Of a stretch of 61,787 nt of DNA, positions 8,740 to 18,712 are shown in pieces. Under the pieces are notes generated by a model. The model did no database searches, was not told the origin of the DNA, and saw nothing but the letters and a program-made list of their open reading frames with translations. A program made the position numbers and the translations under genes. The stretch comes from Planctomycetota bacterium (lineage in GTDB: Bacteria > Planctomycetota > Phycisphaerae > Sedimentisphaerales > Anaerobacaceae): positions 1 through 61,787 of the forward strand of contig JADFJC010000007.1 of the NCBI GenBank assembly GCA_022566315.1, read 5' to 3'. The first letter of the stretch is position 1; every line of letters begins with the position of its first letter.

Positions 8740-11565
8740 CGGCTTGTCAAACGGCTCAGTCCTGCCGGCAAGCCAGGCAACATCCTCAAGCGACAGAGCA
8801 TAGTCGTAAATCCGAACGTCGTCGATGATGCCGTCAAAGTAATCGACCTGCCATCCATAAACGCCAATCTGGAACGGATTGTTGTCCGTGATGTTGAGGT
8901 TAGTTGCCTTGGAGCTAACTACTATACCATTCGCATATACAGTACTCTCTGTACCGTCATAGACCAGAGCGAAGTGGACCCATACATTCAAGGCCGGATA
9001 GTCGAAATCGTGGTCATTAGCACCGCCCCAGTGCTGGGTGCGCCACCTGTTATCTGTGTCTAAGGTTCTCAAGCTGAAATCCTGTCCGTCCGAACGGTTA
9101 CCTAAATCGAAGATACCGCCATTGTTGAAGGCGCGTGTATAAACCCATGCAGTAACCGTCTTGGGCTTATTTGCATCGATTCCAAGGTCAGAGGCACTCT
9201 TTCCGGTAAAGACGAAGTCGTCAACACCGTCAAAATCCAGCGCTCCGCCTATCTGGCCAGTCACCCACTGTGGGCCGCCGTTGAGGGTCCCATCGTTGCC
9301 ATTGCCGCTTGAGTCACCCGCGGTGGTGCCGAAACCCTCATCAAACTTCCAGTGCCCTATCAGACCAGCGATGTTAGGCTCGGCCGGCGTGATGAACTGA
9401 CGGCCATAAGGATACAGCCTGATATCGTCAAAGTACAATGTACCACTGGCACCACTGCCGTCAATCCCAATACCCAGCGTCGTAACATTCTGCAGGTTCG
9501 TGCCGAACGATGCAAGGTCAATATTCCATACTTGCCACCCTGCTATCGCTAAGTTACCGGCATCACCGTCATAGACAACCTTAGAGCCGTTGACCTTCAC
9601 ATACAACTGCCCGGTGCTCCCCGGAGTGCCGCTGAACCACAGCGTCAATGTCTGAACGCTGGCTTTAGTCCAATCCTGCGGAACAGCAAAAGTGCGTTCG
9701 CCCTCTGAATATGTTGCGGCACCGGTGTTGTCGTAGAAAAACGGCATTGACTGGTCGCCGCCGTGAACAATCGCAGTCTCAACATAATGCTCGTCCAGAT
9801 TCCAATCCGGATTAGGATAACCTACTGTGGCGCCGTTTGCCGAGACGCCGTATCCGTCTACCCACGTGGACCATATCTCGTCGGGCGGATAGTCGTTATA
9901 ATCTTCAAAACCGTCCACAACAAAGAACTCGTGTGTCGAGAAGTTCCAGATTTCGCCTTGCCACGTTGTGGGAGTCTCGGTCTCATTGACCTCATTAATC
10001 TTCCAGTAGTAAGTCGTGCCTAAATCAAGGGACAAGGGACCATAGCTGGTCTCGGTCACGGTACTAACAGGGGTATTACCGTCAATCACAGCCTGCTCGT
10101 CGGTGCTCAAGTACACGTTGTGCGTGACTGCTTCCCTTCCCGCTCTGAAGCCGAGGGTTACATCCACAGCGACATCTGTTGCGCCAGAATCCGGGTTTGG
10201 CTCTCTTGCAAAGACGGGTATGCTGAAGAATAGCACCTCACTGAGACCATATTTGTCCATGATGCCTCCCCAGTTGCTGTTAGCTGTGAGCCTGACGTAC
10301 TTTGCTGCCGCGCCGCCAAAACCAATAGTGGTATTGTGTTCATAACCGTCCGCACCAAGCGCCCGGGCAAACTCATGAGTAGTACCCAATGTCGTATAGT
10401 CGGTGCCATTGGTCGAATACTCGATAGTAACATCCTTGAACCCGAAACCGACAATAGACTCAATCGTTTGATTAGCGTTCCATACCCACATCTGGTGCAG
10501 TTTGTGAATCTTGTCGAGTTCATATTCTATCCAGGCCCCGTTCGGTTCACTGTCGCTAATCCACATATTCGCCGCTTCCGTCGAGTGCAGGTCGTTAGCA
10601 TCCAGTCCTGAGCCGTTGATAGTATTTTCAGGCTCCATACCTGGTTGGCCCGTGCTGGAAGCTGTGGCGGTTACGTTCTCGATGGGATAAGCAATTGGCT
10701 CAGTCGTAAACTGCCAGACTTTGCCTTTGAACTCTATTTGGCTGGTGGGTGGAGCATTGACTTCATCGATGCGCCAGTAGTAAGTCGTGCCAAAATCAAG
10801 GCGTTGAGCAGGAGTATAGCTGTTGGCATCCTGAGCGACACCGCCGATGGCATCATTGACGTCGTTGAAGCTCTGGCCAAAATAGACTTTGTGCCCGTTT
10901 GTTGTGGCTGCAAATTTTCCCGGCGTCCAGCTAAGTACTACCTCACGCGGCACATCGATTGCTTCATCTGCCGGAGCAGGCCTCTTTGCCCTGGTGGGAA
11001 TGGGGGGAATGTGGGTGATCCAGTCAGTGAGATATGTTGGGTTGGTTATGTCGCTGCTCAACCCAGGGCCTGTCCAGCCAATGTCCATGTTGTCTCCACC
11101 ACCGGCCTCTTGATAGAACGCCATAATAGCCATGACCTGACCTTTTTTAAGACTCATGACCTCTGAGTGTTGGGTTGTGTACTTGTTCCACTCGGCATTG
11201 CCGGTCCAACCATCGACCCAGGCGACTTCCACGGCATTGGCCATTTCCTCGTCCTGGCTGACCATCAGCATGCCGTAATCGTCACAGGCGTAATGGAACT
11301 GGTAGTTACCGCTTTCCGGGACGGTGAGCCAGCCATAGAACTTGGCCACATAGTTGTCCTTAGTCCCGCGATACAATGACTCATCAATGATTTCATCCAC
11401 ATCGGGCACTGGCACCGGATTGACCAGATCCACCAGAAAGTCAATGATGGCCTGGCGGCTCAGTGCTACGCCTGTGTCCCAATCCTGGTGCACCATAGTA
11501 GCGGACACCATCGATGACAGCGCTAAGCACACAAGCAATCCTAATAAAGTTGTTTTTCGATACAT
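8734..11565 (-). CDS. Secreted multidomain carbohydrate-binding protein (PA14, discoidin, LamG)
   Basis: About 943 residues starting at MYRKTTLLGLLVCLALSS, a clear signal peptide. An AGGAGG sits 6 nt before the ATG at 11565. Domains in rough order are a PA14-like domain (25-190, with SGNYQFHYACDDYGMLMV), a fibronectin-type stretch with the repeated TTYYWRIDEVN pattern, an F5/8 type C domain (about 290-440), a second TTYYWKINEVN module, a beta-sandwich CBM-like region opening FVVDGFEDYNDY (about 560-720), and a LamG/concanavalin-like domain (about 735-930, GLIGHWKFDEGFGTTAGDSS). No catalytic domain is visible, so adhesion or polysaccharide binding is likely. The gene ends early at TEPFDKPF because of an apparent frameshift. 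Confidence 0.85.
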   Translation of the reverse strand: MYRKTTLLGLLVCLALSSMVSATMVHQDWDTGVALSRQAIIDFLVDLVNPVPVPDVDEIIDESLYRGTKDNYVAKFYGWLTVPESGNYQFHYACDDYGMLMVSQDEEMANAVEVAWVDGWTGNAEWNKYTTQHSEVMSLKKGQVMAIMAFYQEAGGGDNMDIGWTGPGLSSDITNPTYLTDWITHIPPIPTRAKRPAPADEAIDVPREVVLSWTPGKFAATTNGHKVYFGQSFNDVNDAIGGVAQDANSYTPAQRLDFGTTYYWRIDEVNAPPTSQIEFKGKVWQFTTEPIAYPIENVTATASSTGQPGMEPENTINGSGLDANDLHSTEAANMWISDSEPNGAWIEYELDKIHKLHQMWVWNANQTIESIVGFGFKDVTIEYSTNGTDYTTLGTTHEFARALGADGYEHNTTIGFGGAAAKYVRLTANSNWGGIMDKYGLSEVLFFSIPVFAREPNPDSGATDVAVDVTLGFRAGREAVTHNVYLSTDEQAVIDGNTPVSTVTETSYGPLSLDLGTTYYWKINEVNETETPTTWQGEIWNFSTHEFFVVDGFEDYNDYPPDEIWSTWVDGYGVSANGATVGYPNPDWNLDEHYVETAIVHGGDQSMPFFYDNTGAATYSEGERTFAVPQDWTKASVQTLTLWFSGTPGSTGQLYVKVNGSKVVYDGDAGNLAIAGWQVWNIDLASFGTNLQNVTTLGIGIDGSGASGTLYFDDIRLYPYGRQFITPAEPNIAGLIGHWKFDEGFGTTAGDSSGNGNDGTLNGGPQWVTGQIGGALDFDGVDDFVFTGKSASDLGIDANKPKTVTAWVYTRAFNNGGIFDLGNRSDGQDFSLRTLDTDNRWRTQHWGGANDHDFDYPALNVWVHFALVYDGTESTVYANGIVVSSKATNLNITDNNPFQIGVYGWQVDYFDGIIDDVRIYDYALSLEDVAWLAGRTEPFDKPF

Positions 11566-12120
11566 AATAATCCTCCTGTAATCAAAAAAAGAGTTAAAAT
11601 AATTATGCCTTGGCCACACACCAAAGCAGAAGACAGAATACAGAATGCAGAATGCAGAACAATTTTCAATTCTGACCTCTGATTTCTGACCTCTCGTTGT
11701 GTTCTTGTCTCAAACAACTAACAATCCTTGCGCTCACTACATTTTATCTCTATCCGACCGGGATTTTTTTGACTTGCCACTACCTCCTTCCTTGCACAAG
11801 CCCAACATCGGCCGTTAACTGATATGGACAGATTCCATCCACCAAGCGCAAAGCCCAGGAAACTTTGCACTTTGTCCTCTTAATCTTGACCTTCCCGCCA
11901 GGACAATTTGTACGCTCTGCTCGGGATTTTGTCCTCAGGAAAGCCAAAATCCACAAACTTCATCCATCTTATTTATACCAAATGAGCAACTCCCTCGTCA
12001 AGGGAAATCTTTCTCAAACTTAGGAGTTTTCTCGTAAGGCAATCTTATAGTTGGAAGAGCGTAGTCATTTGGCTACTGTGTTGCCAAAACAAATCATCCT
12101 GTATATACAGAGGGGTGTGT
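11566..12120. other. Gene-free spacer upstream of the LamG protein gene
   Basis: I see no coding region or RNA gene in these 555 bases. Near 11634-11660 there is a short direct repeat of the pattern CAGAATGCAGAA. The part next to the LamG gene should hold its promoter, but I found no convincing -35/-10 pair. Confidence 0.5.
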
Positions 12121-12555
12121 TTATGGGATACTTGTCTCGGCGGAGTTCCGGGGCGTTTTTTGTTCGAGAAAGGCCTCTAAGATTTCAGCGGCGGCGACGG
12201 CGTCGAGGCGTTTTCTCATTTTCTCTTTCGTAAAATTAGCGGAAGCGAGCTTTTCTTCGGCACTGAAACTGCTCAGACGTTCATCCTGTAAATGAACAGG
12301 AATGTGCAGATAGCCTTTTAACTGCTCGGCGAACTTCAAGACAAGCTTGGTTTGGGAGCCTTCCGAGCCGTCCATATTCAAAGGCAGTCCTAACACAACA
12401 GCTTCGACATTTTCGGTTTCGACCACTTCTGCAATCTTTTTTAGCAGCTCCTTTTGGCCCTGGATTATAGCCAGGGGTGAGGCAATGGTCTCGTCGGAGT
12501 CACAGATTGCCAATCCGGTGCGTTTAGTGCCATAGTCTATTGCGAGGTATCTCAT
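12121..12555 (-). CDS. ruvX: Holliday junction resolvase-like RuvX/YqgF
   Basis: 144 residues, the normal length of the family. It begins MRYLAIDYGTKRTGLAICD, the RNase H-fold first strand with its catalytic Asp, and has GLPLNMDGSEG and the late DERLSS and LDAVAAAEIL motifs. Members act in 16S rRNA 5'-end maturation or junction cleavage. The gene starts 40 nt after the mannose-1-phosphate guanylyltransferase gene, so it is probably last in that unit. Confidence 0.93.
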   Translation of the reverse strand: MRYLAIDYGTKRTGLAICDSDETIASPLAIIQGQKELLKKIAEVVETENVEAVVLGLPLNMDGSEGSQTKLVLKFAEQLKGYLHIPVHLQDERLSSFSAEEKLASANFTKEKMRKRLDAVAAAEILEAFLEQKTPRNSAETSIP

Positions 12556-12594
12556 TTTTTGTCGCGCATATATTCCGCATTCGGCGTTATTGCG

Positions 12595-13683
12595 TTATAG
12601 AAACTTTTCGCCGGCGTGCTGTTTTATCAACTCAAGCAGCTCTTTTAGTCTGTGGGTCTGGTCAATGCGGCATACAAGTGTGGCATCGGGGCTGTGAGCT
12701 ATGACCATATTCTCCAGGCCGATAACGGCAATTAGATGGCCCTTGTCTTCGGTAACAATAATGCTGTTCTTGCAATCAAGCAGCTCGCTCGTGCCGGCCA
12801 CGACGATATTATTGTCTTTGTCGGAACTGATAATATCAACAAGTGCAGCGAAGGAACCCATATCGAACCAGCGACAATCCAGCTTTATGGCGTGGACTCT
12901 GTCAGCCTTTTCCATCACGGCGAAATCGATGCTTATTTTGGGCAGCTTTACAAACCAGTCCCGGAGCGTTTGCTGCTGGTTTGGGCTGCCCCAGTCGGCT
13001 TGAATTCTGGCTAACGGTTCAGTGGCTTCGGGCAGAAACTTCGCCAAATTAGCTAAGATTGTTTTGGCCTTCCAGACGAACATACCGGAATTCCAGAAGT
13101 ATTGGCCGGTGTTGAGATATTCCTTCGCCTCTTTTTCGTCCGGCTTCTCTTTGAATGCTTCGACGGAATAAATCTTATTTTTACAGTCGGGATACTCACG
13201 GGCGTTATTACATTTTATATAGCCGAGCGAAGTGCTGGCAAAGGTCGGCTGAATGCCGAAAGTAATCATATTGTCCGGATTGTTATTCACAAAGACAAGA
13301 GCATCTTTGAGGGCCTGCTGCAGTACCTCGGCGGGCTTTATAATCTGGTCGGCGGTAACCACAGCTATCGTGGCCTCGGGGTCACATTTTGTTAGAACGG
13401 TTGAGACCAGCCCGATGGCGCCGGCCGTATCACGAACAGCAGGCTCGGCTATAATATTGTTAAAAGGCAATTCAGAGAGGTTTTCACGAACCACATCTGC
13501 GTAGTCGGCGTTTGTAAGGACGATTATGTTTCTCGTATCGAAAATCGGCGAGAGACGCTCATAACAACGGCGAAGAAGTGTTTGGCCGTCGAGGAGTTTT
13601 AAGACCTGTTTGGGGCGTTTTTGCCGGCTGAGCGGCCATAATCTCTTGCCCGTGCCCCCTGCCATTATCACTGCGTAATCCAT
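12595..13683 (-). CDS. manC: Mannose-1-phosphate guanylyltransferase
   Basis: 362 residues, the single-domain form without the C-terminal isomerase cupin. It makes GDP-mannose from mannose-1-phosphate and GTP. The nucleotidyltransferase signature MAGGTGKRLWPLSRQKRPKQ is at the N-terminus. VVTADQ, FKEKPD and FWNSGMFVWK follow as expected for the family. It sits between pgi and ruvX, so pgi and manC together give a route from glucose-6-phosphate towards GDP-sugars, with a phosphomannomutase supplied elsewhere. Confidence 0.93.
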   Translation of the reverse strand: MDYAVIMAGGTGKRLWPLSRQKRPKQVLKLLDGQTLLRRCYERLSPIFDTRNIIVLTNADYADVVRENLSELPFNNIIAEPAVRDTAGAIGLVSTVLTKCDPEATIAVVTADQIIKPAEVLQQALKDALVFVNNNPDNMITFGIQPTFASTSLGYIKCNNAREYPDCKNKIYSVEAFKEKPDEKEAKEYLNTGQYFWNSGMFVWKAKTILANLAKFLPEATEPLARIQADWGSPNQQQTLRDWFVKLPKISIDFAVMEKADRVHAIKLDCRWFDMGSFAALVDIISSDKDNNIVVAGTSELLDCKNSIIVTEDKGHLIAVIGLENMVIAHSPDATLVCRIDQTHRLKELLELIKQHAGEKFL

Positions 13684-13721
13684 CTCGATTCTCTAATATT
13701 ATGAAAGATAACTGCATGGGC

Positions 13722-13759
13722 TAAAGCCCATCCTACCTACTAAAGCCCATCCTACCTAC
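13722..13759. repeat. Two direct copies of a 19-bp unit between manC and pgi
   Basis: The unit TAAAGCCCATCCTACCTAC occurs at 13722-13740 and again immediately at 13741-13759, followed by an extra CTAC. It lies in the 88-bp spacer between pgi and manC. No function is evident. Confidence 0.85.
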
Positions 13760-13771
13760 CTACAAAGTGTA

Positions 13772-15208
13772 TCAGACCAGAAACTTCTCGTCAATTTCGG
13801 TCAGAGATTTAATTTTCTTCTCAAATTCTTCGTACGTATAGCCGGATTCATAATCGCCCGGCTTGCCCATAAGAGCAAATGTAGCTTCCTTGCCTAATTC
13901 GACGGCGGGCTGGTCATAGGGATTGATATTAAACAAAGCTCCGGCGAAAGAAGTCGTTACTTCGTATAAATAAATAAACTGGCCGACTGTATAAGCATCA
14001 ACTTTGGGAAAAATAACAGTAAGGCAAGGACGTTTGCTTTGGAGAAGGACATACTCGGTCGCTTTCTTTTCGTTATTCAATAGTGTGCTCAAATTTTTAC
14101 CGGCAAGAAAACCAAGCTCCGGAGCACAATCGGGAATCTCACCTATCTCGATGTCTTTGTCAAAATTATTGACTTGCAGGAAAGTGAACAATTTATCATT
14201 GGGTCCTTCGCGATATAACTGCACCTGACTGTGCTGGTCAGTGGTGCCGAGTGCTTTGAGGGGTGTGGGACCTATATGAACTTCATTGCCGGCCAAATCT
14301 TCGGCCTTACCGAGACTTTCGGCCCATAGCTGCCTGTACCAATCAGATAAGTCCTTTAGGTGGTAACTATATGGCATCATTACAGCAATCCTTTTGCCGC
14401 GATTGTAGAAGTGGTAGTTTATTGCGGCATTGATTGCAGCAGGGTTTTTGTGGAAATCTTCGGTCTTGACCTTGGTATCCATATCACGGGCACCGGCCAG
14501 AAGTGAATCAATATCGATTCCACACATAGCGGCACTGAATAATCCAACTGCGCTTAGGACGGTGAATCTTCCGCCTACTCCATCAGGAACTTCAAGGCAT
14601 CGCAAATCAGCATCCTCGGCAATCTTGCGAAGAGTACCGTGCCTGGAATCGGTGGTAGCAACTACCTGGTCTTGCAGGCTGTCGGGGCCGAGCTTGTCGA
14701 GGAGCAGTTGACGAATAATCATAAACTGAGCTGCGGTTTCGGAGGTTCGGCCGGACTTACTAATGACATTGAAAATGGTCTTATCAAGCCCATCTCCGAG
14801 CCAGTCCAGAAATGATACTAATTGTGGAGGGTCAACGTTGTCAAAGACAAATAGACGCGGGCCGCTCCGTTGTGTGTCGTCGAGATTGTGCATATATGGA
14901 TTCAGGGCTGTTTGTAGAGCGATGTTGCCAAGAGCTGAGCCGCCAATGCCGAAAACAACGAGATTCTCACATCGACCTTCTAATTCTTTAACCAGTTCTT
15001 TGACTTGTTGAGAGATTCGCGAGTTATACGGGAGGTCCCGGTATGGAGTTTCACCGTCCTGCCTTTCCTTGTTTAACTGTTGAATTAAGGGCGAGGTTTT
15101 GTCAGCGAGGTCTTTTAGCTGCTCAGGCGTGATGCCGTGCTCGTTACCTATAACATCTGCCATAACATTTTTATAGTGGAGTTTAACTTCCGGTTTCGGC
15201 ACTACCAT
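13772..15208 (-). CDS. pgi: Glucose-6-phosphate isomerase
   Basis: 478 residues, interconverting glucose-6-phosphate and fructose-6-phosphate. Visible motifs are FGIGGSALGNIALQTAL and the sugar-phosphate loop SKSGRTSETAAQF. GGRFTVLSAVGLFSAA and the late NINPYDQPAVELGK motif contain conserved active-site segments. The protein is shorter than E. coli Pgi and resembles the compact bacterial forms. It lies just downstream of the polysaccharide-degradation block and upstream of manC. Confidence 0.95.
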   Translation of the reverse strand: MVVPKPEVKLHYKNVMADVIGNEHGITPEQLKDLADKTSPLIQQLNKERQDGETPYRDLPYNSRISQQVKELVKELEGRCENLVVFGIGGSALGNIALQTALNPYMHNLDDTQRSGPRLFVFDNVDPPQLVSFLDWLGDGLDKTIFNVISKSGRTSETAAQFMIIRQLLLDKLGPDSLQDQVVATTDSRHGTLRKIAEDADLRCLEVPDGVGGRFTVLSAVGLFSAAMCGIDIDSLLAGARDMDTKVKTEDFHKNPAAINAAINYHFYNRGKRIAVMMPYSYHLKDLSDWYRQLWAESLGKAEDLAGNEVHIGPTPLKALGTTDQHSQVQLYREGPNDKLFTFLQVNNFDKDIEIGEIPDCAPELGFLAGKNLSTLLNNEKKATEYVLLQSKRPCLTVIFPKVDAYTVGQFIYLYEVTTSFAGALFNINPYDQPAVELGKEATFALMGKPGDYESGYTYEEFEKKIKSLTEIDEKFLV

Positions 15209-15284
15209 ATTCCTTTTACAATCGTCTTAAGATTTATGAAATATACGCAGTTTTATCTTCGCTAATATTTTACTCGCATATCTG

Positions 15285-16691
15285 TTAGTGGAACTGATGG
15301 CCCTTGAAAGCTTTTTCTTTATCGACCCAGCCGCCCGGGACGTTCTCAGTGTGGGCCTGCTTCGCATAGGCCTTCATCTTGGCTAAGATTTCAGGATGCT
15401 TATCTGCTATGTTGTTCTGTTCGCCGATGTCCTTGCTGAGGTTGTACAATTCAAACGGCTTGTTCTTTCCCGGCTGAATGGCTTTCCAATCACCCATACG
15501 CACGGCTGTCTGTTTTCCGTACTCCCAGTAGAGGTATTTGTGCATTTTCTGCTTGCGGCCGGCGGCCTTTTCGCCCAGCAGTGTCGGAATGATTGATATT
15601 CCATCAATATTGTCCGGCGGTTCAACTCCGGCAAGTTCCGCTAAGGTCGGTAAACAATCCGGGAAGTACCACAAATGGTTACTGACAACGCCGGCTTTAA
15701 TTCGGCCGGGCCAACGCACAATCATCGGGATTCGCAAGCCGCCCTCATATAAATTTCCTTTTTGTCCTCGAAAATGTCCGTTAGAATCGAAGAAGTGGTT
15801 GAAATAGCGTGCTCCGCCGTTATCGCCGCAGACGAATACAATCGTGTTATCGTCAATTTCAAGCTCTTTGAGCAAATCGAATATTTCTCCTATTTGACGG
15901 TCAATCATTTTCACCATAGCAGCATAGACCTTTGCATCATCCGGCCTTCTTTGGCTGGCGGGCCAGGGCTTGTCTTTAAATTCAAGCCAGGCAGGTTCGT
16001 CTTCCGGGATTCCCCATCGGCCGTGCGGCGGTGTCCACGCACAATAACAGAAAAACGGCCTATCCTTATTCTCACGGATGAACTTTATGGACTCATCAAA
16101 TATCAGGTATTGTGAGAATTGCTTTCCCTTGTAGAAATCCCCGGTGTTGCCTTCAAGAGGTACTTTCTCGCCGCTTCGCACAAGGTAGTTAGGGAAAAAG
16201 GAGTGGGCGTGGACCTGGTGATAATAGCCGAAGAAAATATCAAAGCCGTGCTTCTCAGGAACGCCGGTAGTTCCCCGGTCGCCGCAGCCCCACTTGCCGA
16301 ATCCGCCTGTGGCGTAGCCGGCCTGTTTGAGCACTTCAGCAACGGTAACATCCTCGGCACGCAATGGTACGCCGCCCGGATTGGTCCGCACGGTCGTGTG
16401 TCCCGTATGCTGGCCGGTCATCAAAACGCTGCGGGTCGGCGCACACACCGGAGCACCTGCCAACGCTTGAGTGAAGCGCATGCCTTCCGTCGCCATCCGG
16501 TCGATGTTCGGGGTCTTGAGATATTTGTTGCCCATACAGGACAATTCAAAGTAGCCAAGCTCATCTAACATTATATAAACGATATTCGGCTTTTTGCCTT
16601 TCGAGAGGCGCTGTGGCGTTTGAGCGCACCGCGGCATTGCCAGTGCCGCTGCACCCAGGCCCGCGACCTTCAAAAAAACACGACGTTTCAT
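15285..16691 (-). CDS. Tat-exported type I sulfatase
   Basis: 468 residues. The N-terminus MKRRVFLKVAGLGAAALAMP is a twin-arginine signal, and Cys22 could be lipidated although the box is not canonical. The sulfatase core has an early metal site with Asp43 (YIMLDELGY) and the signature Cys83-Ala-Pro-Thr-Arg. That cysteine would be converted to formylglycine by a maturase that is not in the window. Also visible are GKWGCGD and the late FVCGDNGG metal ligands. It should hydrolyse sulfate esters, probably on a polysaccharide, given the GH2, agarase-like and GH10 genes transcribed ahead of it. The exact substrate cannot be read from the sequence. Confidence 0.93.
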   Translation of the reverse strand: MKRRVFLKVAGLGAAALAMPRCAQTPQRLSKGKKPNIVYIMLDELGYFELSCMGNKYLKTPNIDRMATEGMRFTQALAGAPVCAPTRSVLMTGQHTGHTTVRTNPGGVPLRAEDVTVAEVLKQAGYATGGFGKWGCGDRGTTGVPEKHGFDIFFGYYHQVHAHSFFPNYLVRSGEKVPLEGNTGDFYKGKQFSQYLIFDESIKFIRENKDRPFFCYCAWTPPHGRWGIPEDEPAWLEFKDKPWPASQRRPDDAKVYAAMVKMIDRQIGEIFDLLKELEIDDNTIVFVCGDNGGARYFNHFFDSNGHFRGQKGNLYEGGLRIPMIVRWPGRIKAGVVSNHLWYFPDCLPTLAELAGVEPPDNIDGISIIPTLLGEKAAGRKQKMHKYLYWEYGKQTAVRMGDWKAIQPGKNKPFELYNLSKDIGEQNNIADKHPEILAKMKAYAKQAHTENVPGGWVDKEKAFKGHQFH

Positions 16692-16721
16692 AAAATTTCC
16701 CCTACAAATTTGAACAGGCGA

Positions 16722-18605
16722 TTAGTCTTCATTTTTTTCGATTGCCGCCGGTGCTCCGAAAAACTTCTTTAGACGTTCTGCGTCGAACTTAAGCTCCCGG
16801 TCGTATGTGTAAATACCGTTTACTTCCTGCTCGATGTCGGTAAGCTGCGTGTAGCAATAGCCGGCAATGTTAGGATGGCTGGTAAGAATAAGGGTAAGCT
16901 GGCCAATCAGCTCTTCGACTTGCTCGGCGGTCTTGCCATAGCCCCATTTACTCCTTCCCTGGCCGGCGGGTTCCTTTGCGGCGTGTTCTTTGGTCCAGAA
17001 GGTTCCGCCGTATTCATCCATCACGTATGGCTGTCCCTCGTAAGGTACGGAAATCTCAGGGAAACGAATAGAGACGTTCTTCCCACCGGGTGCGACCGAA
17101 GCATAACGCTGGCGGAACGTCTGGGGGTTCTGGTCATAGTCGTGTACGGTAAAAATGTCCGTCTCAACGTGGACGTATCCACTGGCGTCATTGATTGGGC
17201 GTGTCGGGTCCAATGCACGGGTCAGGTCCACTGTTTCTTTCACTGCACGGCGATGAATCTCAAAACGAGACCTTGCGCCCCCTGCTGTTTCATTGAACGG
17301 TGTCCACGCTACAATTGAAGGATGGTTCAGGTCGCGCATGACCACTTCCCGCCATTCGCGCTGATGGTTGTGAACCCCCTGTGGATTGGCGAATGAATGG
17401 GAGCCGCCCCAGTCACAGAACTCGCCCCAGGTCAAATATCCGAGACGGTCGGCCCAGTAATGGAATCGCTCCTCGAAGACCTTCTGATGAAGACGCGCAC
17501 CATTAAAGCCTACAGCCAGCGAAAGTTCAATGTCGGCCTTGAGCGCCTTATCGCTGGGGGCGGTCCAGATGCCATCGGGATAAAATCCCTGGTCGAGGAC
17601 ATGCCGTAAAAAGATGGGCTTATTATTTAGATAAAACTTATTTCCTTCTATGTGAAATTTGCGAAGGCCGGCGTAGCTGTTCACTGTGTCCACGATGCGC
17701 CTGCCCCGGAGAAGCTCAAAACGGAGTTTATAAAGATATGGGTCGTCCGGACCCCATAAGCGGGGCTTTTTTACGTTAAGTATCTGAGCAATGCCGTTGG
17801 CTGATGATGAGCGAACGGAGGTGAGTTTTTTGCCAGTAGCGGAAAAGAGGGTAGCTTGAAACTCAATGCCGCGGCGATAGTTATTAATAACAGGGGTCAG
17901 GACAAAGCGGCGATTGTCGAGGTCGGGCACAATGCGAACAGATTCAATGAAACTTTGCGGCCGGGCCTCCAGCCAGACAGTCTGCCAGATGCCTGTGGTC
18001 CGCGTATAGACAACGCCGTGAGATTTCAGTCTCCTGCTTTGTTTGCCCGCAGGCTGGACGTCGGAGCGGACGTCATCGAGAGCGCAGACGAAAAGGTCGT
18101 TCTCGCCATTGCGCAGCGCATTAGTAATTTCAAAGCAAAATGACGAGCTGCCCCCATAGTGACGACCAACACCGGTGCCGTTGACCCAGGCACGGCAGTC
18201 ATAATCTACCGCGCCGAAGTGTAAAAATACCCGCATGCCGGCCCATTGTTTCGGAACGGTAAATTTCCGGTGGTAACAAACCTCGTTCATAAAGTTTGTA
18301 TATTCGATGCCCGATAGTTTGCTCTCCGGACAGAAAGGAACGATGATTTTTTTATCTAATCGTGCACCATCTTTCGGCCAGTCCTTCTCAGCACCGGAGA
18401 AGCCAAGGTCGAAACCAAAGTTCCATTCGCCGTTGAGGTTCAGCCAGGTATCCCGGTAAAATTGGGGCTTGGGATGTTCCGGACGGGGAATCTGCTTCGG
18501 TGTTTTTCCTGCGCTATTTGCCGCGGTAGCTGTAAGGAACAGTAACATCAACAACACATAGCGGGACTTTTCAATCAAATTCTTAAACAAGCCAGCACCT
18601 TTCAT
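16722..18605 (-). CDS. Secreted glycoside hydrolase family 2 protein
   Basis: 627 residues with a signal peptide (VLLMLLFLTATAANSAG). The layout is that of a compact GH2 enzyme: a sugar-binding jelly-roll domain (about 45-220), an immunoglobulin-like domain (220-325) and a TIM barrel (330-610). The proposed acid/base is Glu439 in PFNETAGG and the nucleophile Glu531 in MDEYGG. The likely activity is a beta-galactosidase, beta-glucuronidase or related exo-glycosidase, which sequence alone does not settle. GGAGAG precedes the start. It is the third gene of a four-gene saccharolytic unit. Confidence 0.9.
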   Translation of the reverse strand: MKGAGLFKNLIEKSRYVLLMLLFLTATAANSAGKTPKQIPRPEHPKPQFYRDTWLNLNGEWNFGFDLGFSGAEKDWPKDGARLDKKIIVPFCPESKLSGIEYTNFMNEVCYHRKFTVPKQWAGMRVFLHFGAVDYDCRAWVNGTGVGRHYGGSSSFCFEITNALRNGENDLFVCALDDVRSDVQPAGKQSRRLKSHGVVYTRTTGIWQTVWLEARPQSFIESVRIVPDLDNRRFVLTPVINNYRRGIEFQATLFSATGKKLTSVRSSSANGIAQILNVKKPRLWGPDDPYLYKLRFELLRGRRIVDTVNSYAGLRKFHIEGNKFYLNNKPIFLRHVLDQGFYPDGIWTAPSDKALKADIELSLAVGFNGARLHQKVFEERFHYWADRLGYLTWGEFCDWGGSHSFANPQGVHNHQREWREVVMRDLNHPSIVAWTPFNETAGGARSRFEIHRRAVKETVDLTRALDPTRPINDASGYVHVETDIFTVHDYDQNPQTFRQRYASVAPGGKNVSIRFPEISVPYEGQPYVMDEYGGTFWTKEHAAKEPAGQGRSKWGYGKTAEQVEELIGQLTLILTSHPNIAGYCYTQLTDIEQEVNGIYTYDRELKFDAERLKKFFGAPAAIEKNED

Positions 18606-18712
18606 AATCTCTCCTTTTATCAGCCATTCACAAACCTTATCTGGAATAAAGTAACTCTGGTGAGATTATAACGTGCTGGAATTGATATGCAATTGGTTTT
18701 CAATGCCCATCT

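Noticed and set aside
11566-11619. Upstream in-frame start of the LamG protein
   Set aside because: The AGGAGG and a clean signal peptide both point to ATG 11565.
12051-12233. Plus-strand small ORF over the end of ruvX
   Set aside because: It is mostly antisense to ruvX and its product (Arg-rich run) looks non-coding.
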